The translations under genes were made by a program, and so were the position numbers. A stretch of 64,000 nt of DNA, taken from Hybos culiciformis (Eukaryota > Arthropoda > Insecta > Diptera > Hybotidae). The notes beneath the pieces were generated by a model that worked only from the letters and a program-made list of their open reading frames with translations, had not been told where the DNA came from and made no database searches. Below, piece by piece: positions 11,468 to 23,798 of this stretch. Location of the stretch: assembly GCA_964007475.1 (NCBI GenBank), contig CAXFZM010000080.1, forward strand, positions 309,044 to 373,043. The letters are read 5' to 3'. Numbering within the stretch: the stretch's first letter is position 1; every line of letters starts with the position of its first letter.

Positions 11468-12582
11468 AGCATTTTATGTGTTAAAGTTAGGGGGTTTGCT
11501 CACCTTATCGTTTATTTCTCCGGATCTAGAAAACCGATTTTCATAAAAATTGCACAGAAAGAAGCGTAATTTCTAGACCTTTAATTTAAGCCAAAAACGA
11601 AGGTTCTCCGAGGTCTGGAGCCCGAGTAATGAACAAAAAACCAGCCCAAAGTCAACATTTTATGTGTTAAAGTTAGGGGGTTTGCTCACCTTATCGTTTA
11701 TTTCTCCGGATCTAGAAAACCGATTTTCAAAAAAATTGCACAGAAAGAAGCGTAATTTCTAGACCTTTAATTTAAGCCAAAAACGGAGGTTCTCCGAGGT
11801 CTAGAGCCGGAGTAATGAACAAAAAACCAGCCCAAAGTCAACATTTTATGTGTTAAAGTTAAGGGGTTTGCTCACCTTATCGTTTACTTCTCCGGATCTA
11901 GAAAACCGATTTTCATAAAAATTGCACAGAAAGAAGCGTAATTTCTAGACCTTTAATTTAAGCCAAAAACGGAGGTTCTCCGAGGTCTGGAGCCGGAGTA
12001 ATGAACAAAAAACCAGCCCAAAGTCAACATTTTATGTGTTAAAGTTAGGGGGTTTGCTCACCTTATCGTTTATTTCTCCGGATCTAGATAACCGATTTTC
12101 ATAAAAATTGCACAGAAAGAAGCGTAATTTCTAGACCTTTAATTTAAGCCAAAAACGGAGGTTCTCCGAGGTCTGGAGCCGGAGTAATGAACAAAAACCA
12201 GACCAAAGTCAACATTTTATGTGTTAAAGTTAGGGGGTTTGTTCACCTTATCGTTTATTTCTCCGGATCTAGAAAACCGATTTTCATAAAAATTGCACAG
12301 AAAGAAGCGTAATTTCTAGACCTTTAATTTAAGACAAAAACGGAGGTTCTCCGAGGTCTAGAGCCGGAGTAATGAACAAAAAACCAGCCCAAAGTCAACA
12401 TTTTATGTGTTACAGTTAGGGGGTTTGCTCACCTTATCGTTTATTTCTCCGGATCTAGAAAACCGATTTTCATAAAAATTGCACAGAAAGAAGCGTAATT
12501 TCTAGACCTTTAATTTAAGCCAAAAACGGAGGTCCGCCGAAGTCTGGAGCCGGAGTAATGAACAAAAAACCAGCCCAAAGTC
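11468..12582 (+). repeat. 6-monomer HOR unit, 1115 bp (second copy)
   Basis: Order is G, F, A, H, E, B, with the 'gatctagataacc' marker at 12086 shared only with the unit at 8123. The two are separated by 3,345 bp, that is a 5-mer and a 7-mer plus one unit length. Confidence 0.9.
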
Positions 12583-13511
12583 AGCATTTTATGTGTTAAA
12601 GTTAGGGGGTTTGCTCACCTTATCGTTTATTTCTCCGGATCTAGAAAACCGATTTTCATAAAAATTGCACAGAAAGAAGCGTAATTTCTAGACCTTTAAT
12701 TTAAGCCAAAAACGAAGGTTCTCCGAGGTCTGGAGCCCGAGTAATGAACAAAAAACCAGCCCAAAGTCAACATTTTATGTGTTAAAGTTAGGGGGTTTGC
12801 TCACCTTATCGTTTATTTCTCCGGATCTAGAAAACCGATTTTCATAAAAATTGCACAGAAAGAAGCGTAATTTCTAGACCTTTAATTTAAGCCAAAAACG
12901 GAGGTTCTCCGAGGTCTGGAGCCGGAGTAATGAACAAAAAACCAGCCCAAAGTCAACATTTTATGTGTTAAAGTTAGGGGGTTTGCTCACCTTATCGTTT
13001 ATTTCTCCGGATCTAGAAAACCGATTTTCATAAAAATTGCACAGAAAGAAGCGTAATTTCTAGACCTTTAATTTAAGCCAAAAACGGAGGTTCTCCGAGG
13101 TCTGGAGCCGGAGTAATGAACAAAAACCAGACCAAAGTCAACATTTTATGTGTTAAAGTTAGGGGGTTTGTTCACCTTATCGTTTATTTCTCCGGATCTA
13201 GAAAACCGATTTTCATAAAAATTGCACAGAAAGAAGCGTAATTTCTAGACCTTTAATTTAAGACAAAAACGGAGGTTCTCCGAGGTCTAGAGCCGGAGTA
13301 ATGAACAAAAAACCAGCCCAAAGTCAACATTTTATGTGTTACAGTTAGGGGGTTTGCTCACCTTATCGTTTATTTCTCCGGATCTAGAAAACCGATTTTC
13401 ATAAAAATTGCACAGAAAGAAGCGTAATTTCTAGACCTTTAATTTAAGCCAAAAACGGAGGTACGCCGAAGTCTGGAGCCGGAGTAATGAACAAAAAACC
13501 AGCCCAAAGTC
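12583..13511 (+). repeat. 5-monomer HOR unit, 929 bp, of different origin
   Basis: Order is G, A, H, E, B. It has the length of the unit at 9238 but lacks Q and D and shows no G/Q hybrid, so it arose by a separate deletion. Its last monomer has the rare 'ggtacgccg' at about 13460, found elsewhere only near 20779. Confidence 0.88.
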
Positions 13512-14626
13512 AGCATTTTATGTGTTAAAGTTAGGGGGTTTGCTCACCTTATCGTTTATTTCTCCGGATCTAGAAAACCGATTTTCATAAAAATTGCACA
13601 GAAAGAAGCGTAATTTCTAGACCTTTAATTTAAGCCAAAAACGAAGGTTCTCCGAGGTCTGGAGCCCGAGTAATGAACAAAAAACCAGCCCAAAGTCAAC
13701 ATTTTATGTGTTAAAGTTAGGGGGTTTGCTCACCTTATCGTTTATTTCTCCGGATCTAGAAAACCGATTTTCAAAAAAATTGCACAGAAAGAAGCGTAAT
13801 TTCTAGACCTTTAATTTAAGCCAAAAACGGAGGTTCTCCGAGGTCTAGAGCCGGAGTAATGAACAAAAAACCAGCCCAAAGTCAACATTTTATGTGTTAA
13901 AGTTAAGGGGTTTGCTCACCTTATCGTTTACTTCTCCGGATCTAGAAAACCGATTTTCATAAAAATTGCACAGAAAGAAGCGTAATTTCTAGACCTTTAA
14001 TTTAAGCCAAAAACGGAGGTTCTCCGAGGTCTGGAGCCGGAGTAATGAACAAAAAACCAGCCCAAAGTCAACATTTTATGTGTTAAAGTTAGGGGGTTTG
14101 CTCACCTTATCGTTTATTTCTCCGGATCTAGAAAACCGATTTTCATAAAAATTGCACAGAAAGAAGCGTAATTTCTAGACCTTTAATTTAAGCCAAAAAC
14201 GGAGGTTCTCCGAGGTCTGGAGCCGGAGTAATGAACAAAAACCAGACCAAAGTCAACATTTTATGTGTTAAAGTTAGGGGGTTTGTTCACCTTATCGTTT
14301 ATTTCTCCGGATCTAGAAAACCGATTTTCATAAAAATTGCACAGAAAGAAGCGTAATTTCTAGACCTTTAATTTAAGACAAAAACGGAGGTTCTCCGAGG
14401 TCTAGAGCCGGAGTAATGAACAAAAAACCAGCCCAAAGTCAACATTTTATGTGTTACAGTTAGGGGGTTTGCTCACCTTATCGTTTATTTCTCCGGATCT
14501 AGAAAACCGATTTTCATAAAAATTGCACAGAAAGAAGCGTAATTTCTAGACCTTTAATTTAAGCCAAAAACGGAGGTCCGCCGAAGTCTGGAGCCGGAGT
14601 AATGAACAAAAAACCAGCCCAAAGTC
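13512..14626 (+). repeat. 6-monomer HOR unit, 1115 bp (third copy)
   Basis: Order is G, F, A, H, E, B, without the 'agataacc' marker of the other two 6-mers. Confidence 0.9.
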
Positions 14627-15927
14627 AGCATTTTATGTGTTAAAGTTAGGGGGTTTGCTCACCTTATCGTTTATTTCTCCGGATCTAGAAAACCGATTTT
14701 CATAAAAATTGCACAGAAAGAAGCGTAATTTCTAGACCTTTAATTTAAGCCAAAAACGAAGGTTCTCCGAGGTCTGGAGCCCGAGTAATGAACAAAAAAC
14801 CAGCCCAAAGTCAACATTTTATGTGTTAAAGTTAGGGGGTTTGCTCACCTTATCGTTTATTTCTCCGGATCTAGAAAACCGATTTTCATAAAAATTGCAC
14901 AGAAAGAAGCGTAATTTCTAGACCTTTAATTTAAGCCAAAAACGGAGGTTCTCCGAGGTCTGGAGCCGGAGTAATGAACAAAAAACCAGCCCAAAGTCAA
15001 CATTTTATGTGTTAAAGTTAGGGGGTTTGCTCACCTTATCGTTTATTTCTCCGGATCTAGAAAACCGATTTTCATAAAAATTGCACAGAAAGAAGCGTAA
15101 TTTCTAGACCTTTAATTTAAGCCAAAAACGGAGGTCCGCCGAAGTCTGGAGCCGGAGTAATGAACAAAAAACCAACCCAAAGTCAACATTTTATGTGTTA
15201 AAGTTAGGGGGTTTGCTCACCTTATCGTTTATTTCTCCGGATCTAGAAAACCGATTTACATAAAAATTACACAGAAAGAAGCGTAATTTCTAGACCTTTA
15301 ATTTAAGCCAAAAACGGAGGTTCTCCGAGGTCTGGAGCCGGAGTAATGAACAAAAAACCAGCCCAAAGTCAACATTTTATGTGTTAAAGTTAGGGGGTTT
15401 GCTCACCTTATCGTTTATTTCTCCGGATCTAGAAAACCGATTTTCATAAAAATTGCACAGAAAGAAGCGTAATTTCTAGACCTTTAATTTAAGCCAAAAA
15501 CGGAGGTTCTCCGAGGTCTGGAGCCGGAGTAATGAACAAAAACCAGACCAAAGTCAACATTTTATGTGTTAAAGTTAGGGGGTTTGTTCACCTTATCGTT
15601 TATTTCTCCGGATCTAGAAAACCGATTTTCATAAAAATTGCACAGAAAGAAGCGTAATTTCTAGACCTTTAATTTAAGACAAAAACGGAGGTTCTCCGAG
15701 GTCTAGAGCCGGAGTAATGAACAAAAAACCAGCCCAAAGTCAACATTTTATGTGTTACAGTTAGGGGGTTTGCTCACCTTATCGTTTATTTCTCCGGATC
15801 TAGAAAACCGATTTTCATAAAAATTGCACAGAAAGAAGCGTAATTTCTAGACCTTTAATTTAAGCCAAAAACGGAGGTCCGCCGAAGTCTGGAGCCGGAG
15901 TAATGAACAAAAAACCAGCCCAAAGTC
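14627..15927 (+). repeat. 7-monomer HOR unit, 1301 bp (fourth copy)
   Basis: Order is G, A, Q, D, H, E, B. It is the last regular unit of the left HOR domain. It is followed by G and F, then by the K-L-C monomers of the next domain. Confidence 0.9.
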
Positions 15928-16187
15928 AGCATTTTATGTGTTAAAGTTAGGGGGTTTGCTCACCTTATCGTTTATTTCTCCGGATCTAGAAAACCGATTT
16001 TCATAAAAATTGCACAGAAAGAAGCGTAATTTCTAGACCTTTAATTTAAGCCAAAAACGAAGGTTCTCCGAGGTCTGGAGCCCGAGTAATGAACAAAAAA
16101 CCAGCCCAAAGTCAACATTTTATGTGTTAAAGTTAGGGGGTTTGCTCACCTTATCGTTTATTTCTCCGGATCTAGAAAACCGATTTT

Positions 16188-16931
16188 CAAAAAAATTGCA
16201 CAGAAAGAAGCGTAATTTCTAGACCTTTAATTTAAGCCAAAAACGGAGGTTCTCCGAGGTCTAGAGCCGGAGTAATGAACAAAAAACCAGCCCAAAGTCA
16301 ACATTTTATGTGTTAAAGTTAAGGGGTTTGCTCACCTTATCGTTTACTTCTCCGGATCTAGAAAACCGATTTTCATAAAAATTGCACAGAAAGAAGCGTA
16401 ATTTCTAGACCTTTAATTTAAGCCAAAAACGGAGGTCCGCCGAAGTCTGGAGCCGGAGTAATGAAAAAAAAACCAGCCCAAAGTCAACATTTTATGTGTT
16501 AAAGTTAGGGGGTTTGCTCACCTTATCGTTTATTTCTCCGGATCTAGAAAACCGATTTTCATAAAAATTGCACAGAAAGAAGCGTAATTTGTAGACCTTT
16601 AATTTAAGCCAAAAACGGAGGTTCTCCGAGGTCTGGAGCCCGAGTAATGAACAAAAAACCAGCCCAAAGTCAACATTTTATGTGTTAAAGTTAGGGGGTT
16701 TGCTCACCTTATCGTTTATTTCTCCGGATCTAGAAAACCGATTTTCATTAAAATTGCATAGAAAGAAGCGTAATTTCTAGACCTTTCATTTAAGCCAAAA
16801 ACGGAGGTCCGCCGAAGTCTGGAGCCGGAGTAATGAACAAAAAACCAGCCCAAAGTCAACATTTTATGTGTTAAAGTTAGGGGGTTTGCTCACCTTATCG
16901 TTTATTTCTCCGGATCTAGAAAACCGATTTT
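16188..16931 (+). repeat. 744-bp four-monomer tandem duplication, copy 1
   Basis: It runs from one 'ttttcaaaaaaatt' (C at 16188) to the next (C at 16932), exactly 4x186. Order is F, K, L, C. K has 'atgaaaaaaaaacc' and L has 'atttgtagacc' with 'gcccgag'. Confidence 0.88.
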
Positions 16932-17675
16932 CAAAAAAATTGCACAGAAAGAAGCGTAATTTCTAGACCTTTAATTTAAGCCAAAAACGGAGGTTCTCCG
17001 AGGTCTAGAGCCGGAGTAATGAACAAAAAACCAGCCCAAAGTCAACATTTTATGTGTTAAAGTTAAGGGGTTTGCTCACCTTATCGTTTACTTCTCCGGA
17101 TCTAGAAAACCGATTTTCATAAAAATTGCACAGAAAGAAGCGTAATTTCTAGACCTTTAATTTAAGCCAAAAACGGAGGTCCGCCGAAGTCTGGAGCCGG
17201 AGTAATGAAAAAAAAACCAGCCCAAAGTCAACATTTTATGTGTTAAAGTTAGGGGGTTTGCTCACCTTATCGTTTATTTCTCCGGATCTAGAAAACCGAT
17301 TTTCATAAAAATTGCACAGAAAGAAGCGTAATTTGTAGACCTTTAATTTAAGCCAAAAACGGAGGTTCTCCGAGGTCTGGAGCCCGAGTAATGAACAAAA
17401 AACCAGCCCAAAGTCAACATTTTATGTGTTAAAGTTAGGGGGTTTGCTCACCTTATCGTTTATTTCTCCGGATCTAGAAAACCGATTTTCATTAAAATTG
17501 CATAGAAAGAAGCGTAATTTCTAGACCTTTCATTTAAGCCAAAAACGGAGGTCCGCCGAAGTCTGGAGCCGGAGTAATGAACAAAAAACCAGCCCAAAGT
17601 CAACATTTTATGTGTTAAAGTTAGGGGGATTGCTCACCTTATCGTTTATTTCTCCGGATCTAGAAAACTGATTTT
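16932..17675 (+). repeat. 744-bp four-monomer tandem duplication, copy 2
   Basis: It repeats the F, K, L, C order of the preceding copy. Its C monomer carries 'gggggattgctc' near 17625, absent from copy 1. That variant instead characterises the MITE-bearing 10-mer HOR, found again near 19552, 21783, 23710 and 27490. Confidence 0.88.
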
Positions 17676-18858
17676 CATAAAAATTGCACAGAAAGAAGCG
17701 TAATTTCTAGACCTTTAATTTAAGCCAAAAACGGAGGTTCTCCGAGGTCTGGAGCCGGAGTAATGAACAAAAAACCAGCCCAAAGTCAACATTTTATGTG
17801 TTAAAGTTAAGGGGTTTGCTCACCTTATCGTTTACTTCTCCGGATCTAGAAAACCGATTTTCATAAAAATTGCACAGAAAGAAGCGTAATTTCTAGACCT
17901 TTAGTTTAAGCCAAAAAAGGAGGTCCGCCGAAGTCTGGAGCCGGAGTAATGAACAAAAAACCAGCCCAAAGTCAACATTTTATGTGTTAAAGTTAGGGGG
18001 TTTGCTCACCTTATCGTTTATTTCTCCGGATCTAGAAAACCGATTTTCATAAAAATTGCACAGAAAGAAGCGTAATTTCTAGACCTTTAATTTAAGCCAA
18101 AAACGGAGGTTCTCCAAGGTCTAGAGCCGGAGTAATGAACAAAAAACCAGTCCAAAGTCAACATTTTATGTGTTAAAGTTAGGGGGTTTGCTCACCTTAT
18201 CGTTTATTTCTCCGGATCTAGAAAACCGATTTTCATTAAAATTGCATAGAAAGAAGCGTAATTTCTAGACCTTTCATTTAAGCCAAAAACGGAGGTCCGC
18301 CGAAGTCTGGAGCCGGAGTAATGAACAAAAAACCAGCCCAAAGTCAACATTTTATGTGTTAAAGTTAGGGGGTTTGCTCACCTTATCGTTTATTTCTCCG
18401 GATCTAGAAAACTGATTTTCATAAAAATTGCACAGAAAGAAGCGTAATTTCTAGACCTTTAATTTAAGCCAAAAACGGAGGTTCTCCGAGGTCTGGAGCC
18501 GGAGTAATGAACAAAAAACCAGCCCAAAGTCAACATTTTATGTGTTAAAGTTAGGGGGTTTGCTCACCTTATCGTTTATTTCTCCGGATCTAGAAAACCG
18601 ATTTTCATAAAAATTGCACAGAAAGAAGCGTCATTTCTAGACCTTTAATTTAAGCCAAAAACGGAGGTTCTCCGAGGTCTAGAGCCGGAGTAATGAACAA
18701 AAAACCAGCCCAAAGTCAACATTTTATGTGTTAAAGTTAAGGGGTTTGCTCACCTTATCGTTTACTTCTCCGGATCTAGAAAACCGATTTTCATAAAAAT
18801 TGCATAGAAAGAAGCGTAATTTCTAGACCTTTCATTTAAGCCAAAAACGGAGGTCCGC

Positions 18859-18961
18859 AAAAAAATGTAATGTAATTTCAGTAATTTAATTTGAGGTAAA
18901 TTTTTGTGTATTTTGTAATTTGTAATTTAAATTACATTCGCATGTATTTTGCCCGGCTATG
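18859..18961. mobile_element. Truncated MITE, 103 bp, copy 1
   Basis: The satellite breaks off after 'ggaggtccgc' and continues with the last 102 bp of the 576-bp MITE (equivalent to 3551-3652) plus one extra A, ending in the intact right terminus and target sequence 'cccaaagt'. The left 474 bp of the element and 36 bp of satellite are missing, giving a 253-bp hybrid monomer. A single C shared at the junction is possible microhomology. The upstream monomer is type C here and in the other three copies. Confidence 0.95.
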
Positions 18962-19640
18962 CCCAAAGTCAACATTTTATGTGTTAAAGTTAGGGGGTTT
19001 GCTCACCTTATCGTTTATTTCTCCGGATCTAGAAAACCGATTTTCATAAAAATTGCACAGAAAGAAGCGTAATTTCTAGACCTTTAATTTAAGCCAAAAA
19101 CGGAGGTCCGCCGAAGTCTGGAGCCGGAGTAATGAAAAAAAAACCAGCCCAAAGTCAACATTTTATGTGTTAAAGTTAGGGGGTTTGCTCACCTTATCGT
19201 TTATTTCTCCGGATCTAGAAAACCGATTTTCATAAAAATTGCACAGAAAGAAGCGTAATTTGTAGACCTTTAATTTAAGCCAAAAACGGAGGTTCTCCGA
19301 GGTCTGGAGCCCGAGTAATGAACAAAAAACCAGCCCAAAGTCAACATTTTATGTGTTAAAGTTAGGGGGTTTGCTCACCTTATCGTTTATTTCTCCGGAT
19401 CTAGAAAACCGATTTTCATTAAAATTGCATAGAAAGAAGCGTAATTTCTAGACCTTTCATTTAAGCCAAAAACGGAGGTCCGCCGAAGTCTGGAGCCGGA
19501 GTAATGAACAAAAAACCAGCCCAAAGTCAACATTTTATGTGTTAAAGTTAGGGGGATTGCTCACCTTATCGTTTATTTCTCCGGATCTAGAAAACTGATT
19601 TTCATAAAAATTGCACAGAAAGAAGCGTAATTTCTAGACC

Positions 19641-21089
19641 TTTAATTTAAGCCAAAAACGAAGGTTCTCCGAGGTCTGGAGCCCGAGTAATGAACAAAAA
19701 ACCAGCCCAAAGTCAACATTTTATGTGTTAAAGTTAGGGGGTTTGCTCACCTTATCGTTTATTTCTCCGGATCTAGAAAACCGATTTTCATAAAAATTGC
19801 ACAGAAAGAAGCGTAATTTCTAGACCTTTAATTTAAGCCAAAAACGGAGGTTCTCCGAGGTCTGGAGCCGGAGTAATGAACAAAAAACCAGCCCAAAGTC
19901 AACATTTTATGTGTTAAAGTTAGGGGGTTTGCTCACCTTATCGTTTATTTCTCCGGATCTAGAAAACCGATTTTCATAAAAATTGCACAGAAAGAAGCGT
20001 AATTTCTAGACCTTTAATTTAAGCCAAAAACGGAGGTCCGCCGAAGTCTGGAGCCGGAGTAATGAACAAAAAACCAACCCAAAGTCAACATTTTATGTGT
20101 TAAAGTTAGGGGGTTTGCTCACCTTATCGTTTATTTCTCCGGATCTAGAAAACCGATTTACATAAAAATTACACAGAAAGAAGCGTAATTTCTAGACCTT
20201 TAATTTAAGCCAAAAACGGAGGTTCTCCGAGGTCTGGAGCCGGAGTAATGAACAAAAAACCAGCCCAAAGTCAACATTTTATGTGTTAAAGTTAGGGGGT
20301 TTGCTCACCTTATCGTTTATTTCTCCGGATCTAGAAAACCGATTTTCATAAAAATTGCACAGAAAGAAGCGTAATTTCTAGACCTTTAATTTAAGCCAAA
20401 AACGGAGGTTCTCCGAGGTCTGGAGCCGGAGTAATGAACAAAAACCAGACCAAAGTCAACATTTTATGTGTTAAAGTTAGGGGGTTTGTTCACCTTATCG
20501 TTTATTTCTCCGGATCTAGAAAACCGATTTTCATAAAAATTGCACAGAAAGAAGCGTAATTTCTAGACCTTTAATTTAAGACAAAAACGGAGGTTCTCCG
20601 AGGTCTAGAGCCGGAGTAATGAACAAAAAACCAGCCCAAAGTCAACATTTTATGTGTTACAGTTAGGGGGTTTGCTCACCTTATCGTTTATTTCTCCGGA
20701 TCTAGAAAACCGATTTTCATAAAAATTGCACAGAAAGAAGCGTAATTTCTAGACCTTTAATTTAAGCCAAAAACGGAGGTACGCCGAAGTCTGGAGCCGG
20801 AGTAATGAACAAAAAACCAGCCCAAAGTCAGCATTTTATGTGTTAAAGTTAGGGGGTTTGCTCACCTTATCGTTTATTTCTCCGGATCTAGAAAACCGAT
20901 TTTCATAAAAATTGCACAGAAAGAAGCGTAATTTCTAGACCTTTAATTTAAGCCAAAAACGAAGGTTCTCCGAGGTCTGGAGCCCGAGTAATGAACAAAA
21001 AACCAGCCCAAAGTCAACATTTTATGTGTTAAAGTTAGGGGGTTTGCTCACCTTATCGTTTATTTCTCCGGATCTAGAAAACCGATTTT
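19641..21089 (+). repeat. G/H/E-type HOR segment within the MITE-bearing domain
   Basis: Order is G, A, Q, D, H, E, B, then G. It carries both 'ggtacgccg' (20779) and 'gtcagcatt' (20830), markers otherwise confined to the domain at 4.3-16 kb. It sits between two copies of the 2.7-kb block. It is a displaced piece of the left HOR family and not a member of the local unit. Confidence 0.82.
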
Positions 21090-23798
21090 CAAAAAAATTG
21101 CACAGAAAGAAGCGTAATTTCTAGACCTTTAATTTAAGCCAAAAACGGAGGTTCTCCGAGGTCTAGAGCCGGAGTAATGAACAAAAAACCAGCCCAAAGT
21201 CAACATTTTATGTGTTAAAGTTAAGGGGTTTGCTCACCTTATCGTTTACTTCTCCGGATCTAGAAAACCGATTTTCATAAAAATTGCACAGAAAGAAGCG
21301 TAATTTCTAGACCTTTAATTTAAGCCAAAAACGGAGGTCCGCCGAAGTCTGGAGCCGGAGTAATGAAAAAAAAACCAGCCCAAAGTCAACATTTTATGTG
21401 TTAAAGTTAGGGGGTTTGCTCACCTTATCGTTTATTTCTCCGGATCTAGAAAACCGATTTTCATAAAAATTGCACAGAAAGAAGCGTAATTTGTAGACCT
21501 TTAATTTAAGCCAAAAACGGAGGTTCTCCGAGGTCTGGAGCCCGAGTAATGAACAAAAAACCAGCCCAAAGTCAACATTTTATGTGTTAAAGTTAGGGGG
21601 TTTGCTCACCTTATCGTTTATTTCTCCGGATCTAGAAAACCGATTTTCATTAAAATTGCATAGAAAGAAGCGTAATTTCTAGACCTTTCATTTAAGCCAA
21701 AAACGGAGGTCCGCCGAAGTCTGGAGCCGGAGTAATGAACAAAAAACCAGCCCAAAGTCAACATTTTATGTGTTAAAGTTAGGGGGATTGCTCACCTTAT
21801 CGTTTATTTCTCCGGATCTAGAAAACTGATTTTCATAAAAATTGCACAGAAAGAAGCGTAATTTCTAGACCTTTAATTTAAGCCAAAAACGGAGGTTCTC
21901 CGAGGTCTGGAGCCGGAGTAATGAACAAAAAACCAGCCCAAAGTCAACATTTTATGTGTTAAAGTTAAGGGGTTTGCTCACCTTATCGTTTACTTCTCCG
22001 GATCTAGAAAACCGATTTTCATAAAAATTGCACAGAAAGAAGCGTAATTTCTAGACCTTTAGTTTAAGCCAAAAAAGGAGGTCCGCCGAAGTCTGGAGCC
22101 GGAGTAATGAACAAAAAACCAGCCCAAAGTCAACATTTTATGTGTTAAAGTTAGGGGGTTTGCTCACCTTATCGTTTATTTCTCCGGATCTAGAAAACCG
22201 ATTTTCATAAAAATTGCACAGAAAGAAGCGTAATTTCTAGACCTTTAATTTAAGCCAAAAACGGAGGTTCTCCAAGGTCTAGAGCCGGAGTAATGAACAA
22301 AAAACCAGTCCAAAGTCAACATTTTATGTGTTAAAGTTAGGGGGTTTGCTCACCTTATCGTTTATTTCTCCGGATCTAGAAAACCGATTTTCATTAAAAT
22401 TGCATAGAAAGAAGCGTAATTTCTAGACCTTTCATTTAAGCCAAAAACGGAGGTCCGCCGAAGTCTGGAGCCGGAGTAATGAACAAAAAACCAGCCCAAA
22501 GTCAACATTTTATGTGTTAAAGTTAGGGGGTTTGCTCACCTTATCGTTTATTTCTCCGGATCTAGAAAACTGATTTTCATAAAAATTGCACAGAAAGAAG
22601 CGTAATTTCTAGACCTTTAATTTAAGCCAAAAACGGAGGTTCTCCGAGGTCTGGAGCCGGAGTAATGAACAAAAAACCAGCCCAAAGTCAACATTTTATG
22701 TGTTAAAGTTAGGGGGTTTGCTCACCTTATCGTTTATTTCTCCGGATCTAGAAAACCGATTTTCATAAAAATTGCACAGAAAGAAGCGTCATTTCTAGAC
22801 CTTTAATTTAAGCCAAAAACGGAGGTTCTCCGAGGTCTAGAGCCGGAGTAATGAACAAAAAACCAGCCCAAAGTCAACATTTTATGTGTTAAAGTTAAGG
22901 GGTTTGCTCACCTTATCGTTTACTTCTCCGGATCTAGAAAACCGATTTTCATAAAAATTGCATAGAAAGAAGCGTAATTTCTAGACCTTTCATTTAAGCC
23001 AAAAACGGAGGTCCGCAAAAAAATGTAATGTAATTTCAGTAATTTAATTTGAGGTAAATTTTTGTGTATTTTGTAATTTGTAATTTAAATTACATTCGCA
23101 TGTATTTTGCCCGGCTATGCCCAAAGTCAACATTTTATGTGTTAAAGTTAGGGGGTTTGCTCACCTTATCGTTTATTTCTCCGGATCTAGAAAACCGATT
23201 TTCATAAAAATTGCACAGAAAGAAGCGTAATTTCTAGACCTTTAATTTAAGCCAAAAACGGAGGTCCGCCGAAGTCTGGAGCCGGAGTAATGAAAAAAAA
23301 ACCAGCCCAAAGTCAACATTTTATGTGTTAAAGTTAGGGGGTTTGCTCACCTTATCGTTTATTTCTCCGGATCTAGAAAACCGATTTTCATAAAAATTGC
23401 ACAGAAAGAAGCGTAATTTGTAGACCTTTAATTTAAGCCAAAAACGGAGGTTCTCCGAGGTCTGGAGCCCGAGTAATGAACAAAAAACCAGCCCAAAGTC
23501 AACATTTTATGTGTTAAAGTTAGGGGGTTTGCTCACCTTATCGTTTATTTCTCCGGATCTAGAAAACCGATTTTCATTAAAATTGCATAGAAAGAAGCGT
23601 AATTTCTAGACCTTTCATTTAAGCCAAAAACGGAGGTCCGCCGAAGTCTGGAGCCGGAGTAATGAACAAAAAACCAGCCCAAAGTCAACATTTTATGTGT
23701 TAAAGTTAGGGGGATTGCTCACCTTATCGTTTATTTCTCCGGATCTAGAAAACTGATTTTCATAAAAATTGCACAGAAAGAAGCGTAATTTCTAGACC
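21090..23798 (+). repeat. 2.7-kb block, copy 2 of the 4,158-bp-offset duplication
   Basis: It is the counterpart of 16932-19640, with the same marker order including the truncated MITE. Its tail (K, L, C after the MITE) is also the head of the next MITE-bearing unit. Confidence 0.85.
23017..23119. mobile_element. Truncated MITE, 103 bp, copy 2
   Basis: It has the same two junctions as copy 1: satellite ending 'ggtccgc', seven A, MITE right end, then 'cccaaagt'. It lies 4,158 bp after copy 1. Downstream it continues, like copy 1, into a K monomer ('atgaaaaaaaaacc', 23289). Confidence 0.95.

Larger units (their letters stand above)
16932..19640 (+). repeat. 2.7-kb block, copy 1 of a 4,158-bp-offset duplication
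   Basis: It matches 21090-23798 at a constant offset of 4,158 bp (22x186+67-1). Shared markers include 'ttttcaaaaaaatt', K, L, C with 'gggggattgc', a 'tttagtttaag...aaaaaagg' monomer, 'ttctccaagg', 'agcgtcattt', the truncated MITE, and a following K-L-C. Identity ends where this copy passes into a G monomer ('cgaagg', 19659) and the other into type A. Confidence 0.85.
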
